From Dryas octopetala (lineage: Eukaryota > Streptophyta > Magnoliopsida > Rosales > Rosaceae), in NCBI GenBank assembly GCA_963921425.1, contig OY992837.1, positions 10,389,896-10,453,895 on the forward strand: 64,000 nucleotides of DNA, read 5' to 3'. The notes under the pieces are model-generated. The model was not told the DNA's origin and did no database searches. It saw only the letters and a program-made list of their open reading frames with translations. The position numbers and the translations under genes are program-made. Below, piece by piece: positions 12,537 through 23,634 of this stretch (positions within the stretch are counted from its first letter, which is position 1; each line of letters starts with the position of its first letter).

Positions 12537-12936
12537 AAGAGTGTTTTAAAACTAACTTGTTAGCAAGTTAATATGAAGCTAATCATGCTTTTAAAGCCAC
12601 CACATAACTAATCTCATAATCCGAGCCGTTCATTTTTTAGACCATACTTTGAAGATCATTATTGTAAAAAATCAACTAAATCGAAAATCATTTAGTTATC
12701 TAATTGTGATCAAATAAATAGACGATTACTGATTTCGATAAAAACATATAAATAATTGTTATTATAATCAAATGACTAAATGACTTTCGATTTTGAAAAT
12801 TTTTTACAGAGATTATCTTTGAAGTAGGGCCTAAAGAATGAATGATTCAGATTTTGAGATTACATTGTGCGGTGGGCCCAACATAGTGGTTAGTTTTGTA
12901 TTAACTTACTAACTAATTAGCTTTAGAGCATTTTTG
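12537..12936. mobile_element. MITE with about 45-bp terminal inverted repeats, copy 1
   Basis: The left end contains TTAGCAAGTTAATATGAAGC. The right end, read in reverse, contains TTAGTAAGTTAATACAAAAC, and the match continues for about 45 bp. Internal blocks are also inverted (GAAAATCATTTAG against AATGACTTTCGATTTT). A related copy lies at about 13345-13766. Edges are accurate to within about 10 bp. Confidence 0.7.
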
Positions 12937-12961
12937 ATATATATATATATATATATATATA
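12937..12961. repeat. (TA)n microsatellite
   Basis: About 12 TA units adjoining the right end of the MITE, probably part of its insertion target. Confidence 0.9.
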
Positions 12962-13344
12962 AGATGAAGGGATACCCATACCGGAGTCTAGAACATCGTT
13001 AGTATCACGTATTTAATGCAATAAAATTTCTATATAACATACTTCATTAGCTTCATATTCAACGGCTAAACCTGCATGATAGTATGATACATAGGCCACG
13101 TTTGGTTCGAGATTCAAAAATATTTTACAAAATTTTCTTTCTTATTGTATGTACGTATAAACATTATAGATGAAACAAAAAATAATACTAAGAAAAAATA
13201 AACAAATCCTTATTAACTAGTTATTAGTGAAGTAGTATTTCTCTTCTTAATGTTCGAAGAGATTCCAAGTTCAACTCTCTCCTTCCCTAATAAATAAAAA
13301 TATCCATAATTATTTGCTAACTAGTTAATGCTAACCAGATATAA

Positions 13345-13766
13345 GGATAGAAGATATTTAAAAATAACTTACTAGCAAATTAATACGAAACTAACTCCTT
13401 TTTTTGATCCACCACATTATGTAATTTTATAATCCAAACAATTCATTTTTTAGGCAACACTTCAAAAGATCATCTTTGCAATTAAAGACTTCAACCAAAT
13501 CAGAAGTTGTTTAGCTAGTCATTTGATTGGAATTACAATCATTTCAATGCTTTTATTAAAATATTGTGTTTATCTATTTATTTTATCATAATTAGATAAT
13601 TAAATGTCTTTCGATTTGGTTAATGTTTTGTAAAGATGGTTTTTGGAGTGGATCCTAAAAAACAAACAGTTTGGTTATGAGATTATTCGTGTGTTTGGCC
13701 AAAAGAGTAATTAGCTTCGTGTTAATGTTTTAATCAGTTAACTTAATTTAGAGCAATCTTGTATAT
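13345..13766. mobile_element. MITE of the same family, copy 2
   Basis: It shares with the 12.5-kb copy the order of blocks TTACTAGCAAATTAATACGA, TCATTTTTTAGGC, TCTTTCGATTTGGTTAA and TTAGCTTCGTGTTAA. The ends form inverted repeats. It is more diverged than copy 1. Weaker relatives may lie near 20990-21170 and 24410-24730. Confidence 0.65.
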
Positions 13767-14888
13767 ATAAAAAATGAAAAAAATAATTAAACCTTTATTA
13801 TTAAATGATGATGTCCAATATATGAGAGTTCATCAAATGTCTTTTTATTAAATCTTTAATAGGTAAGCTGAATTAATTAAGAATTTATCGTATTGCTTGT
13901 ATACCCTTTTCAAGTTATTAGTGCAGGTAGCTATTTTCTTCTTTTTCTGGCCTGCATAACACATGCTGCCTGTAGCATTCAGTGTGATGCTAATTAATAT
14001 TACAAGCAGTTATCATTCAACAAGTAACAACTTAAATGGATGCCGACCAGCGACAATATTGTAGCAACACAAACTTCTAATCTAAGATGATTTTGATGGA
14101 TATATTGTAATTGACATGGTTTAATTCGACTCTACAGAGCCAACAATTATATATGTTTTATATATATTACTAGTTAGATGACGACTAAATAATTTTTTAT
14201 TTCATTGATTTCTTACAAGGAATTTATGGGTGGAACCATATATATTTGTCGTTCAAAGTAAGTTATGTGAAGTTTTTATTTGATTGATTTTTGTAAGGAC
14301 TTCAAAGGGAGACAAAATTGTAGTTCAAGGTACGTGAGCTATATTGGAAGATGTGGGGTGGGTTACCGACTCAAAGGCCTAAGGCTACTGATCGAGGAAA
14401 AAAAAACTAGGTCTAGGGGCCGGGGTGCTGCATCCCAATTTTTAACATGTAAAAAATTTATTTTTAGTAGACTTACCTAGCTAAGCTATATATTCCATGT
14501 GACGATGTTCCGTCATTGACAAGGATCAATAATTCTTGAAAAATGATTTGAATCATAAGTTTATATTGCGAGGTAAATTCAAAAGAGTAGTTTGTATTTT
14601 ATTAATTTACTTATTAGTTGGTGTCTGAGCGCTTCTCTCTTTAAGTATTAAATCTTAAACTAACAAGCTCTTAAAACCTCAAACACCAATGGTGTTTTAG
14701 ACACAATATCAACATAGACTAGGAATATATATATGCATGTCATTCTAATTATATATTGAAAATTCTAGCTTCAAAAGACTTATTAGAACACACTATGGTA
14801 GTGTGTCTCCTAATAATCAATTCTTGTCTCGCAAGGACAAATCAATCATTATACGTGTGTAGAGAAATTTTTTTCACCTCCACTATGT
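13767..14888. other. AT-rich spacer, nothing recognised
   Basis: No coding or RNA gene and no clean repeat unit was seen. A small hairpin of CTTAAACTAAC-type sequence near 14640-14705 looks incidental. Confidence 0.35.
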
Positions 14889-15160
14889 CGAGAGAAATCT
14901 CATATTAAAGATGTGAGAGTCTTGCTAGTAGCTTATAAGGATTTGGGTTACTCCTCCTATTTCCAATTGATTTTGGGATGAATGCCTAGATCTTTATGGT
15001 ATCACATCACCCAATATAAATTGTCCTTGTGTTAGGCTTAAATGACGCCACACGTGCGGGGGTGTGTTGAGAGAAATCTCACATTGAAGATGTGAGAACC
15101 TTGCTAGGATTTGGGATACTCCTCTCATTGCCAATTGGTTTTGGGATGGATACCTAGATT
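14889..15160. repeat. two diverged copies of an LTR-like motif
   Basis: Segments 14889-14992 and 15068-15160 share the order GAGAGAAATCTCA, GATGTGAGA, CTTGCTAG, GGATTTGGG, ACTCCTC, CCAATTG and TTTTGGGATG. This order resembles a motif common in short plant LTR and TRIM elements, by recollection only. No PBS, coding region or target duplication could be matched to it, so it is called only as a repeat. Confidence 0.5.
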
Positions 15161-16406
15161 TCTTCACACTTCACAGTTTAGCTGGAAGTGGATCTAAATT
15201 ATCTTACCACACCGCATTTTAGATTTAGAAAAATCTTAAAATCAAGTGATTGTATATGTATAGTCATTCTCTGCACGTTGATTAAGTTAACCACAGCGTG
15301 TGTTTGCTTGCACTGCACAAATCATATACCCTAAACCCTTGTACAAAACGTACCAAGGCTCATTGCAATTTTGGCGTAACCACACTGCGGTTGATTGCAA
15401 TATTAGAATTTTTTTTATATGTTATCATTAATTAATTAACCTGTTCAAATCCAGTATGTTTAAAAAGTTTTGGCTAACTAACCTAATTTGAGAGTAATAT
15501 ATGTTCAAGGATATAAGGTTTCGATCATCAAACATGCTTTGGCACACGCAATTTTTTATAATATATACATATATACAAAATAAAAGTTAATTAATAAATA
15601 TAGCTTAATTTATGTGCTTATGTATATTACTGCACAGTATATATATATACCAAAGTTGCAGAACACACTCTTTCCTGTGCGATCTGTATCTCTTCCTCTC
15701 ATTTGTACGTGTACCCCATCACTACTACCCATCCGTCACGATTTATGGCATCTCCTTAGTAAGTTTATTTTGAGAAAGTATGGGAGAGAAAGAAATGACT
15801 ACTTTGATGGTCTCTCTCTCTCTCTCTCTCCAGGACCAGTGTACTAGTAGTTGGTGTTGGTTCTTTATAGCTTTGTTGGCTGTTTTATATCTGTTGCAGG
15901 GGTTCTGTAAAAAGCTAGGTGGTCCTCAAAAAATGTTAAGCAGATAACATAACATAAATGGAAAGCAAGTAATTATATATAATATTATATACATAGAAAT
16001 GTTCAAGCACAAAATCCGTATGCAACTCAATATATATGACACAAACCTTTCTTTAGTGTACATCATGATGTCCACTTCATGATGTAGTCTTATCGGGCAG
16101 TTCATTATAGATACTTTGAAAGGGTTATTCTTGTTAAAAATTAACTAAATAAAAATTCGTTTTGATAATTAACATCATGATGATTATAGTAGTCTATCAA
16201 AAATAATTTGCTATCTATTGAAAAAATATATAATTGCAAAACTTAATTATATAAGCTTAATTAGTACTTTTGCAACTAAAAATGCGAGATGAGTATTGTT
16301 TAAGTGATGCTTTAATTGATGCTAGTTAGCAAATAAGGTTTATCAATAGAACCTCCTAATTAATTAAGAAGAATTGCGCCTAAAATTTTGACAATGAATT
16401 ACAAGA
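15161..16406. other. AT-rich spacer, nothing recognised
   Basis: I see no gene. There is a short CT run (15812-15829) and general AT-rich sequence. Confidence 0.35.
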
Positions 16407-16455
16407 GAAAACAAAGGATTAATAACCTGGCCAAAAAAAACAAAGGATTAATAAA
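16407..16455 (+). mobile_element. tiny poly(A)-tailed insertion with direct repeats
   Basis: The word AAACAAAGGATTAATAA is present twice about 30 bp apart, at about 16408-16424 and 16438-16454. Between them lies CCTGGCC followed by A residues. The pattern matches the other short A-tailed insertions in this window. Boundaries within the A-run are ambiguous. Confidence 0.45.
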
Positions 16456-16898
16456 AATTTAGTATTGTATAGCCCTGAAATGGAAATAATCTTCCAAAAT
16501 TATTTTGTTATATATATATGTTTGAATAGGTTTATTGAATATATGTATGGAAATATTTGATTAATAAAAAAAATATTTGTATGGAAATTGTACCTCGATT
16601 TAGAGAGCCATGAATCCAATCTATTTAATTAATAAAAGGAATATAAGACACATAATTCTTCTTAGGGGAAAAAAAATAAAGAGATCAATCTTTCAATACA
16701 TAGAGTAATTTTTCCAAGTTGTTCCGTATTAATTGGCACCCAAAAAACTACTCATCATTTAATGAAATTTGTAACAGTTATTTTACCCCTCTTTTATTAC
16801 TAAAAGAAGTTATCATTAAAAACAAATAGAAAACTAAATACTAAGGCCTCCTCATACTGACTTCACATCTAGCGTCGATGTGAGGAGGCCAACACTTG

Positions 16899-17084
16899 AA
16901 AAAATTATTGTGTATATTCGATACACCGCCACGTGATGTAACTAATCCAACGTATAAGAATATTATTAGACGGTATATTCATATTAGTAGGCTATAGTAT
17001 TAATAACATCTACACATATTATGATACGTTAGATTGGTTACACCAAGTGACAGTGTACGTATCAAATACACAGAATAATTTCTC
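16899..17084. mobile_element. Mutator-like MITE with 9-bp target duplication (186 bp)
   Basis: The 9-mer CAACACTTG lies immediately on both sides (16890-16898 and 17085-17093). The ends are inverted (AAATTATTGTGTAT on the left, and the reverse of ACAGAATAATTT on the right). The arms match inward through the GATACAC and TGTAACTAATCC blocks. A 9-bp duplication with long inverted arms fits a Mutator-type non-autonomous element. The foldback at 38067-38293 looks related. Confidence 0.85.
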
Positions 17085-17184
17085 CAACACTTGATGGTCT
17101 GAACGGAAGCCAATCGTGGCTGGTCTTTTTTTTTTTTTTCTTAAATTCTTTCAGTTGTTTTTAAAGTTTTAGGAAATAGAATAA

Positions 17185-17304
17185 GAGTGTTGCTATTTAC
17201 ACTTTTTTTTTTCTTTTTGCACACCCCCACCAACTTATTTTGTGAAATTACTTAATTGACATAAATTAAGAGAAATTACTTTAAAGGACAACCCACATCA
17301 TTTG

Positions 17305-17356
<52 letters not shown>

Positions 17357-18452
17357 TTACACACCTCAAACCCAACACTCATAAACCACAACTACACACC
17401 CCACCCTCAACCTCACCTCCAACCATAACCAAAACACACCCCACCCATGACCCTACCTCCATCCCAAAATTGCCGACACCCACCTTCCGCCATCAACCCG
17501 CCTTCATCGCCGCCCATGCATCCTCTCTCCACCATAGCCATTGGAAGTTGGAGGCATGCCCTAACCTAAAATTTTTGGATTTGAATGTAAATCTAATGCT
17601 TTCTTATCTAATTTCAATTAGTTAATTAATCCTAATACTTTTTTCGTTTGTTTATGATGATTTGGAGTGAGGTTTTTTAGAGTGCAAGAGTGAATTTTCG
17701 GGTTCGCAGATCGTTCGGCACTGGTCTGCTGAACATTTCGGTTTCGTTCGGTAGTAAGTAGTCGAACCTTTCAGTTTCGTTCTGTAGTAAACTGCCGAAC
17801 AAAACTGAAAAGTTCGACAGCTTACTACCGAACGAAACCGAAATGGTCGGTAAACTAGTGCCGAACGACATGCGAAACCCTATAACTCAAACTCGAAATT
17901 TCAATCTTGAAACCCAAAAAACCCGCACTCCAAATTATTTCAAACAGAAAAAAAATAGATCTTGAGATAAATTAACCAATTTAAATTTGATAAAAAAAAA
18001 CCTAGATTTGCATATGAATTAAAATAATTTAGCTTAAGGCATAACTATGAGTTGACAACAATGGCTATAGTGTTGTAGTAAGGTGGTGAGACCACCAACG
18101 GCGGATTGACAATAATGAGTTGACGGCGACTTCGACGGCTGATCAGTTGATAGCGGTGGTGACGGCTCTGATGATGATGTTGGTATACAGGGGTGTTCTT
18201 GGCTAGGATTGGGTGGGCGTGAGGTTGGGGGTGGGGGTGTGTATTATTTGAAAGGGTTGAGTGAGTGTGTATTGTTTGAATAAATTGAGTGAGATGTGTA
18301 AGAGAAATTTGGTAAGATTAATGAAATTACAGGTATTTTGGTAATGAGAGGGGTGTGTTAAAGAGAAATTTTACATTTAAAAAATAATAAGAGGTGTGTA
18401 GGAGAAAAGTGTGTGCAAAAAGAAAAAAAAAATTGTGTAAATAGCAGCTCTC
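17185..18452. mobile_element. 1.27-kb PIF/Harbinger-like foldback element
   Basis: The termini are inverted, 16 of 18 bases: GAGTGTTGCTATTTACAC on the left and the reverse of GTGTAAATAGCAGCTCTC on the right. A run ending CTTTTTGCACAC follows in both. The 3-bp word TAA flanks both sides (17182-17184, 18453-18455), the usual Harbinger/Tourist target. Inside, the halves pair over most of their length. The core at 17700-17880 is nearly palindromic around 17788, and matching continues outward through the TTTGGAGTG and AAATCTA blocks. It encodes no transposase, so it is non-autonomous. Transcripts could fold into a long double-stranded hairpin. Confidence 0.85.
17305..17350. repeat. poly(A) tract of 46 bases inside the foldback element
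   Basis: An unbroken A46 run in the left arm. It has no equally long partner in the right arm and probably explains why the palindrome is off centre. Its length may be affected by slippage or assembly. Confidence 0.9.
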
Positions 18453-18940
18453 TAAAATAATTATAAATTTGTTACGGATGTTTTGGAATTATGCTAAGGT
18501 GTATTTAGTAGACGTACTCTAACTTCTTAAATATGAGTCTGAGTGTGAAAAGTAACTGAGGATGATGAGGTGTGAGTACAATTTTTATCCTTCAACATAT
18601 ATGCTTCTTTTTCACTCGCTTTGTTCGATGAGAGAGAGATTGTTGGTTGTTACATATATATAGAGGGTTTTTAAGGGTTGTGATGAATGTGTGTGACTGT
18701 GGATTTACCTGAGTTTAATCAGAAATAGCAAGTTAATGAATAATGATCGACAATGTTGCAGTGTCTCTGGCACTATCTTTCTGCCAAAATCAGTGCTCTG
18801 CTTCATTCGTGCATGCTTCAGCTTCAGCGCGCTTCACTGGTTTTGCAATTAAATATATTTCCAGCCCCAACTCAACTGCCTCTCACTGCTTTCATAATTA
18901 ATCTACCTTTCTTTGCCATCCCAAGACAAACCACTATCTC

Positions 18941-19016
<76 letters not shown>

Positions 19017-22000
19017 GTCAAGTAATGTTAAGAGGTATACATATGTTTTGACCACATTAACAAGTGAATTTATATGAAAATGTATTTATTACGATAATAC
19101 TAGAGAGACCGTATTTTTAAACTGCATGATCGAGTAAACTACAATATATAATAAAAATGTATTAATTTTTAACTAAACTACGGTATATAATAGATAATGT
19201 ATTAATTTTTAACTAATCATAAAAGTTGAAGTAATAAATGAATTTCACCTATCACACGTACATAAATGTGATTTACTAATGCAGTCGTAATACCTTTAAT
19301 ATTGTTCGTGTACATTTTATTACCAATATTCAAAAGAATTTGATTCTATCTTTTACATAATAAATATGATCAACTAATTATGTGATCTAAAAATATGATT
19401 TGTCTAACATCATTAAACCTTCTTTCACTTTTGTTTTTGTGTTTGGTTTCAATCGAAGTAGCCTTTGATGGATCCCCTCTTAGAAAGCCACATCTTCTCT
19501 CCTAACCCTAACAAGAACAGCAAACCTTCATTGACATAAGCTTCTTCTTTGCCATTAAAGTCATAGTCATAGAGGACTTTGGGAGGGGACCATGTGGCTT
19601 AAATGCAACTGCGCACCACTTATATATAATATATATACACACCCCTTTTAATTAATTAAAGTAAATATTAATTAATTTATCTGAAGCCCAGTTTGCCTTT
19701 TTTCCTTTGGCTCATGATGTGGCAACGTCGCATGCGACGTCTCATAACTCTGAGGAGACACACACCTTTATTTGACAAGTTAAACTTAAACCCCTTCTAT
19801 ATATAATTAAGCAGCCTATGATAAAATTGGACCTAAATGAGCGAGCTAGGGGTGCAATCAATCTAGAGTGTGGTGAATTTGGATAGAAGTTGGCTTGACT
19901 TATAAATTCAGGTGTAGTCAATTCAGAGCCATAAAGACTATAAAAACTACTGCATCGATCTGATTTTCTGCTTGATTTTTGAAAATTGTTACACTCATTA
20001 AGTCTCTTTACCAAACGTTTTATGAAGCAGATTCATAGAGTTATAAGGATAAATTTTCTTATAATCATGATAAAGGCCAGCATATATTCATACCACTTGA
20101 TTAAGACTTATGGGCAATTAACATTAAATGTTTAACTTGTGCAAATACCTAATTAATTCAATTAATTAACCTCGCATGTAGTTATTAAAATGGACACCTT
20201 AGAGGCATGATATTAGCTACCTAGGGAACCAACGACATGTGAACATGCATGAGTACAAATATGGCCATATATTGCCCACCAACAAATGGGTCACCATCCT
20301 GAGAAACCCTAATTCTCTTTAAGTAGTAAATAAGGGTTTGGACTGGCTTGCCTTGGGTGGTCATGCATATATATGGTGTGTTATTCATATATAAATCATC
20401 TATCATGCACCTCTCTCTCTCTAGCAGCCGCGTTGTTTATTGTCTGTTGCGGCACAGGGAAAGGGAAGAAAAGGGTCACTATCTTCTTGTTCCTCTCTCT
20501 CTCTCTCTCTTTCCCATTAGGTGGCTGGAATGTGACATTGCCTGAGAACTCATATATGTCTTGGGCCTCCCACGCACTTTGCTCTTTCACATACAACACC
20601 ATCCATCCTCCTGCAACATATGTGTTGCCATGTATGGACCAAATGGATAGATAGATGTGTCCCTTTAACCAAAGGCTAGCTAGCTTCTTTAGATATTGGA
20701 TATTGCGACACAACTCCTATTTAATTTTGTCACTATTATTGTTCAAATTTGATGCTTCCATTTAACGTACAAATTTTTATTGTGTGTGGTCATAGACTCC
20801 ATTGTGTATATATTCAATGTTTTAATTAATATTCATCACCATATGTTTCAGTCAATTCCACTTCAGGTGTCCATATAATATTAAATGGTTTGGTATTTCA
20901 GATATGCAGCTTTAAAAATCTTGCCGACAATAAGAAGAATATTGAGAAGTAAATAAATAAGAGGTTGGTTTTTTACTTTCTCATTTTTTAGGTATCTTTT
21001 CAAGTATTATATTTAAAAAAGAACAAAGATCAGTTAAATTAAAAATTGTTTAATAATTTAATTTTTTTTTTAACTGTTTTTCAAGAAATAATACAAAAAA
21101 TATTTTAAAAATGAACTATTTGAATTATAAGTGTACTTTCTAAGGTGGGCCTAACAATGGCATCCATATTCGAATATGATCTAATACATCCAATCCAATT
21201 CAATCGTATACCAAACATATGATAGCATTATTATAACTAATTAATCCAATCCAACCTAATAGTCTGGTCCAATCTTGTACATGCACCAAACCAGTCTAAA
21301 GCTAGGAACTAATTCCAAAAAAAAAAAAACAACAGTGAAATTCCATTTCAGAAGTACAAATCCAACAGCTGTTGTTAGAGGTGAAAGCTTTTTTCTCTCC
21401 TTTTGGTACATCTTAGAGAAGAAAGTTAGTTTTATGGTTTACCAGCAGCTATAAAATGTAGTTGGAGAAACGCAAGCAGGTCCACCATATATAGCCTGTC
21501 TTTTATTTAACTCATCAGTTCCCTTTTTTGGTAAGCTATTTAACTTTAACTCAGTATGTGCCTTCATAAGAAAGAACAGGAAATGAATTATATGTAGCTG
21601 TATTTAATGATCATGCATATACATAGGTCATGCTATATATATTTTGAAGTGTATGATCACATGCTCATGGGTGTTATATATGCATGTCCCAGCTGTGCAT
21701 ATGTGTTGCAATCCTATTGGTTGATAATCTAAAATTCCTGCAGTTGACTCCAGACGATTTGAGTTGTTGATGAAGTGAAAAAGGAAAAGGGCCGGGTTAG
21801 CAGACATTCCTGTTTGCTCTTTGATCACATGTGACTTCACATTCTAAGCTACCAAACCAAATTTAATGTTTGGTTGGAAAGAGACATTTAATTTGGCAGT
21901 AGCAAACAGAAGGCAGGAATGTGGATGCAAGAGAACCAGTGCCAGTTGGCAATAAAAACATGAAAGCAGAGAGCCCCACCATGCAATATTGAATATTTCT

Positions 22001-23206
22001 CTTTGAAGATAGAAAAAAGTTTTAAAAGGAAAAGTAAAATCAGACCCACGAAATAAACTTGTATGTGACTGTATTAATTAAAATGACAGTATAATTAGTT
22101 AAAAGATAATATGTGTTCAAAAAAAAAAAAAATTGTTAAATTCAATACTATCACAAAAACAATCTCACTTAAATTATTATCTAGACTAGCACCATATCAA
22201 ACACGCATAACAATATATGGGACTAGCTAATTAAGTCCAAGACCATGATGGATGGTGGGCTTTTTTCTACTTGTAAGAGCCTTAACTGTCATTATAAGGA
22301 TGGGTCTTTGAACTCCTTAAATTAAAAGCTTGATGGGTATGATATATCATTGTTGTCTGAGACTGAAACTAGAGGGGTTTGGACCACCAAAGGCATCTTT
22401 TCAGATGTTGCATTAACACTGTGGGGGCAACTTTCAATTATGTGAAATCCTTGGTCACTTTCCTTTTTATTTTCTAAATTGATATGTCATATATGTTTCG
22501 GCTATGATTCAGTAGGCTCGACCACAGATGCTAAGGTATTGCCTAGAGGGCTAGTGAGACAATGAATTTCCAAACTAATTAATAAGGGTATAAAAGTGAT
22601 ATGAGATTGCATGCCAATTGGCATATTTTCTCAATAAAAGTTTTTGCTTATCGAATCACTTTCCTTGTGAATCAACTTGCAATGATAATTAAGAACTTCT
22701 CATTTGCCTTTTCTATTTTATATGATAGGTTTATATAACTATATGAGTACCATGATTTTGAAAAATGATTAAATCATTCATTCTAAAAAAAAAAAAATGT
22801 ATGATCATTAATTTTAATTATTCTTTGTCCATCAAAAGAACTCTCAATGGCAGGGCCGATTAGCTATTTTCAACACGACACAATAACATTAGTAGGTTTA
22901 GATTAACTATTATTTGACACAAACTAAAAAATTAATAGACATGCTAACATCAATATTGACTGATCTTGTCACGGCAAACTGTTTAATTAGTATTGTACCA
23001 AAAAATATTTTCTTCATATTTTTTCCATTTATTGATATGTGATTGTATAATGATAGGGGATTTTTATTTTTTTTTTACCAACATATGGATCGAGAGGATT
23101 TTCATATTTTTTACCAGCATATGGATCGTGATGATTTTCATTTCATGGGCATGTATGAGTAATTAGAAAAGGCATGAATAACATGAATGTGACATAATTA
23201 TTAAAT
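18453..23206. other. gene-poor spacer
   Basis: AT-rich sequence with no supported coding region. It includes the long CT repeat, a shorter CT run near 20499-20510, and a possible degraded relative of the 12.5-kb MITE at about 20990-21170. I looked for conserved miRNA sequences and found none. Confidence 0.4.
18944..19011. repeat. long (CT)n microsatellite
   Basis: About 34 perfect CT units. Likely to be length-polymorphic. Confidence 0.95.
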
Positions 23207-23625
23207 GGGATTAACGTCATTTTGTTCCTTAGACGGTTACACATGAATCAGTTTGGTTCTCAGACTTCTAATTTGAAAAATTAAGGACCCTAACTTTTAA
23301 ATTTTGCCAATTGAGAGAGGTTATTCCGCCAATTTACACATTTTCCATCCAAATTTAACGGAAAATGAAGGAAAGAAAAATGATGCATGAGGAAAAAATG
23401 GTAAGATATAAATGAAAGGGATCATTTTGCCCTAAAAAAAGGACCTCACATGATTGGCACATAGTGCAATGCAAACGGAAATTTGGATGAAAAATGTATA
23501 AATTTATAGAATATCCTTAATTGGCAAAATTAAAAAATTCAAAGTCCTTAATTTTCTAAATTAGAAGTCTGGAAACTAAACTGATATAAATGTAATAGTC
23601 TAGGAATCAAAATAATATTAATCAC
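23207..23625. mobile_element. Mutator-like MITE, copy 2 of the 9057 family (419 bp)
   Basis: The left end GGGATTAACGTCATTTTG and right end CAAAATAATATTAATCAC are inverted. The internal blocks match the 9057 copy: CAGACTTCTAATTTG, TTAAGGACCCT, TTGCCAATTGAG, ATGATGCATGAGGAAAAAATG. The perfect 9-mer TTATTAAAT flanks it (23198-23206 and 23626-23634), identifying a 9-bp target-site duplication. Confidence 0.9.
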
Positions 23626-23634
23626 TTATTAAAT

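Noticed and set aside
17302-17625. Plus-strand frame beginning with poly-Lys
   Set aside because: It is the translation of the A46 tract and C/A-rich interior of the foldback element.
18753-19025. Plus-strand frame ending in poly Leu-Ser
   Set aside because: Its C-terminal third is the CT microsatellite. The rest has no conserved motif or splice context.
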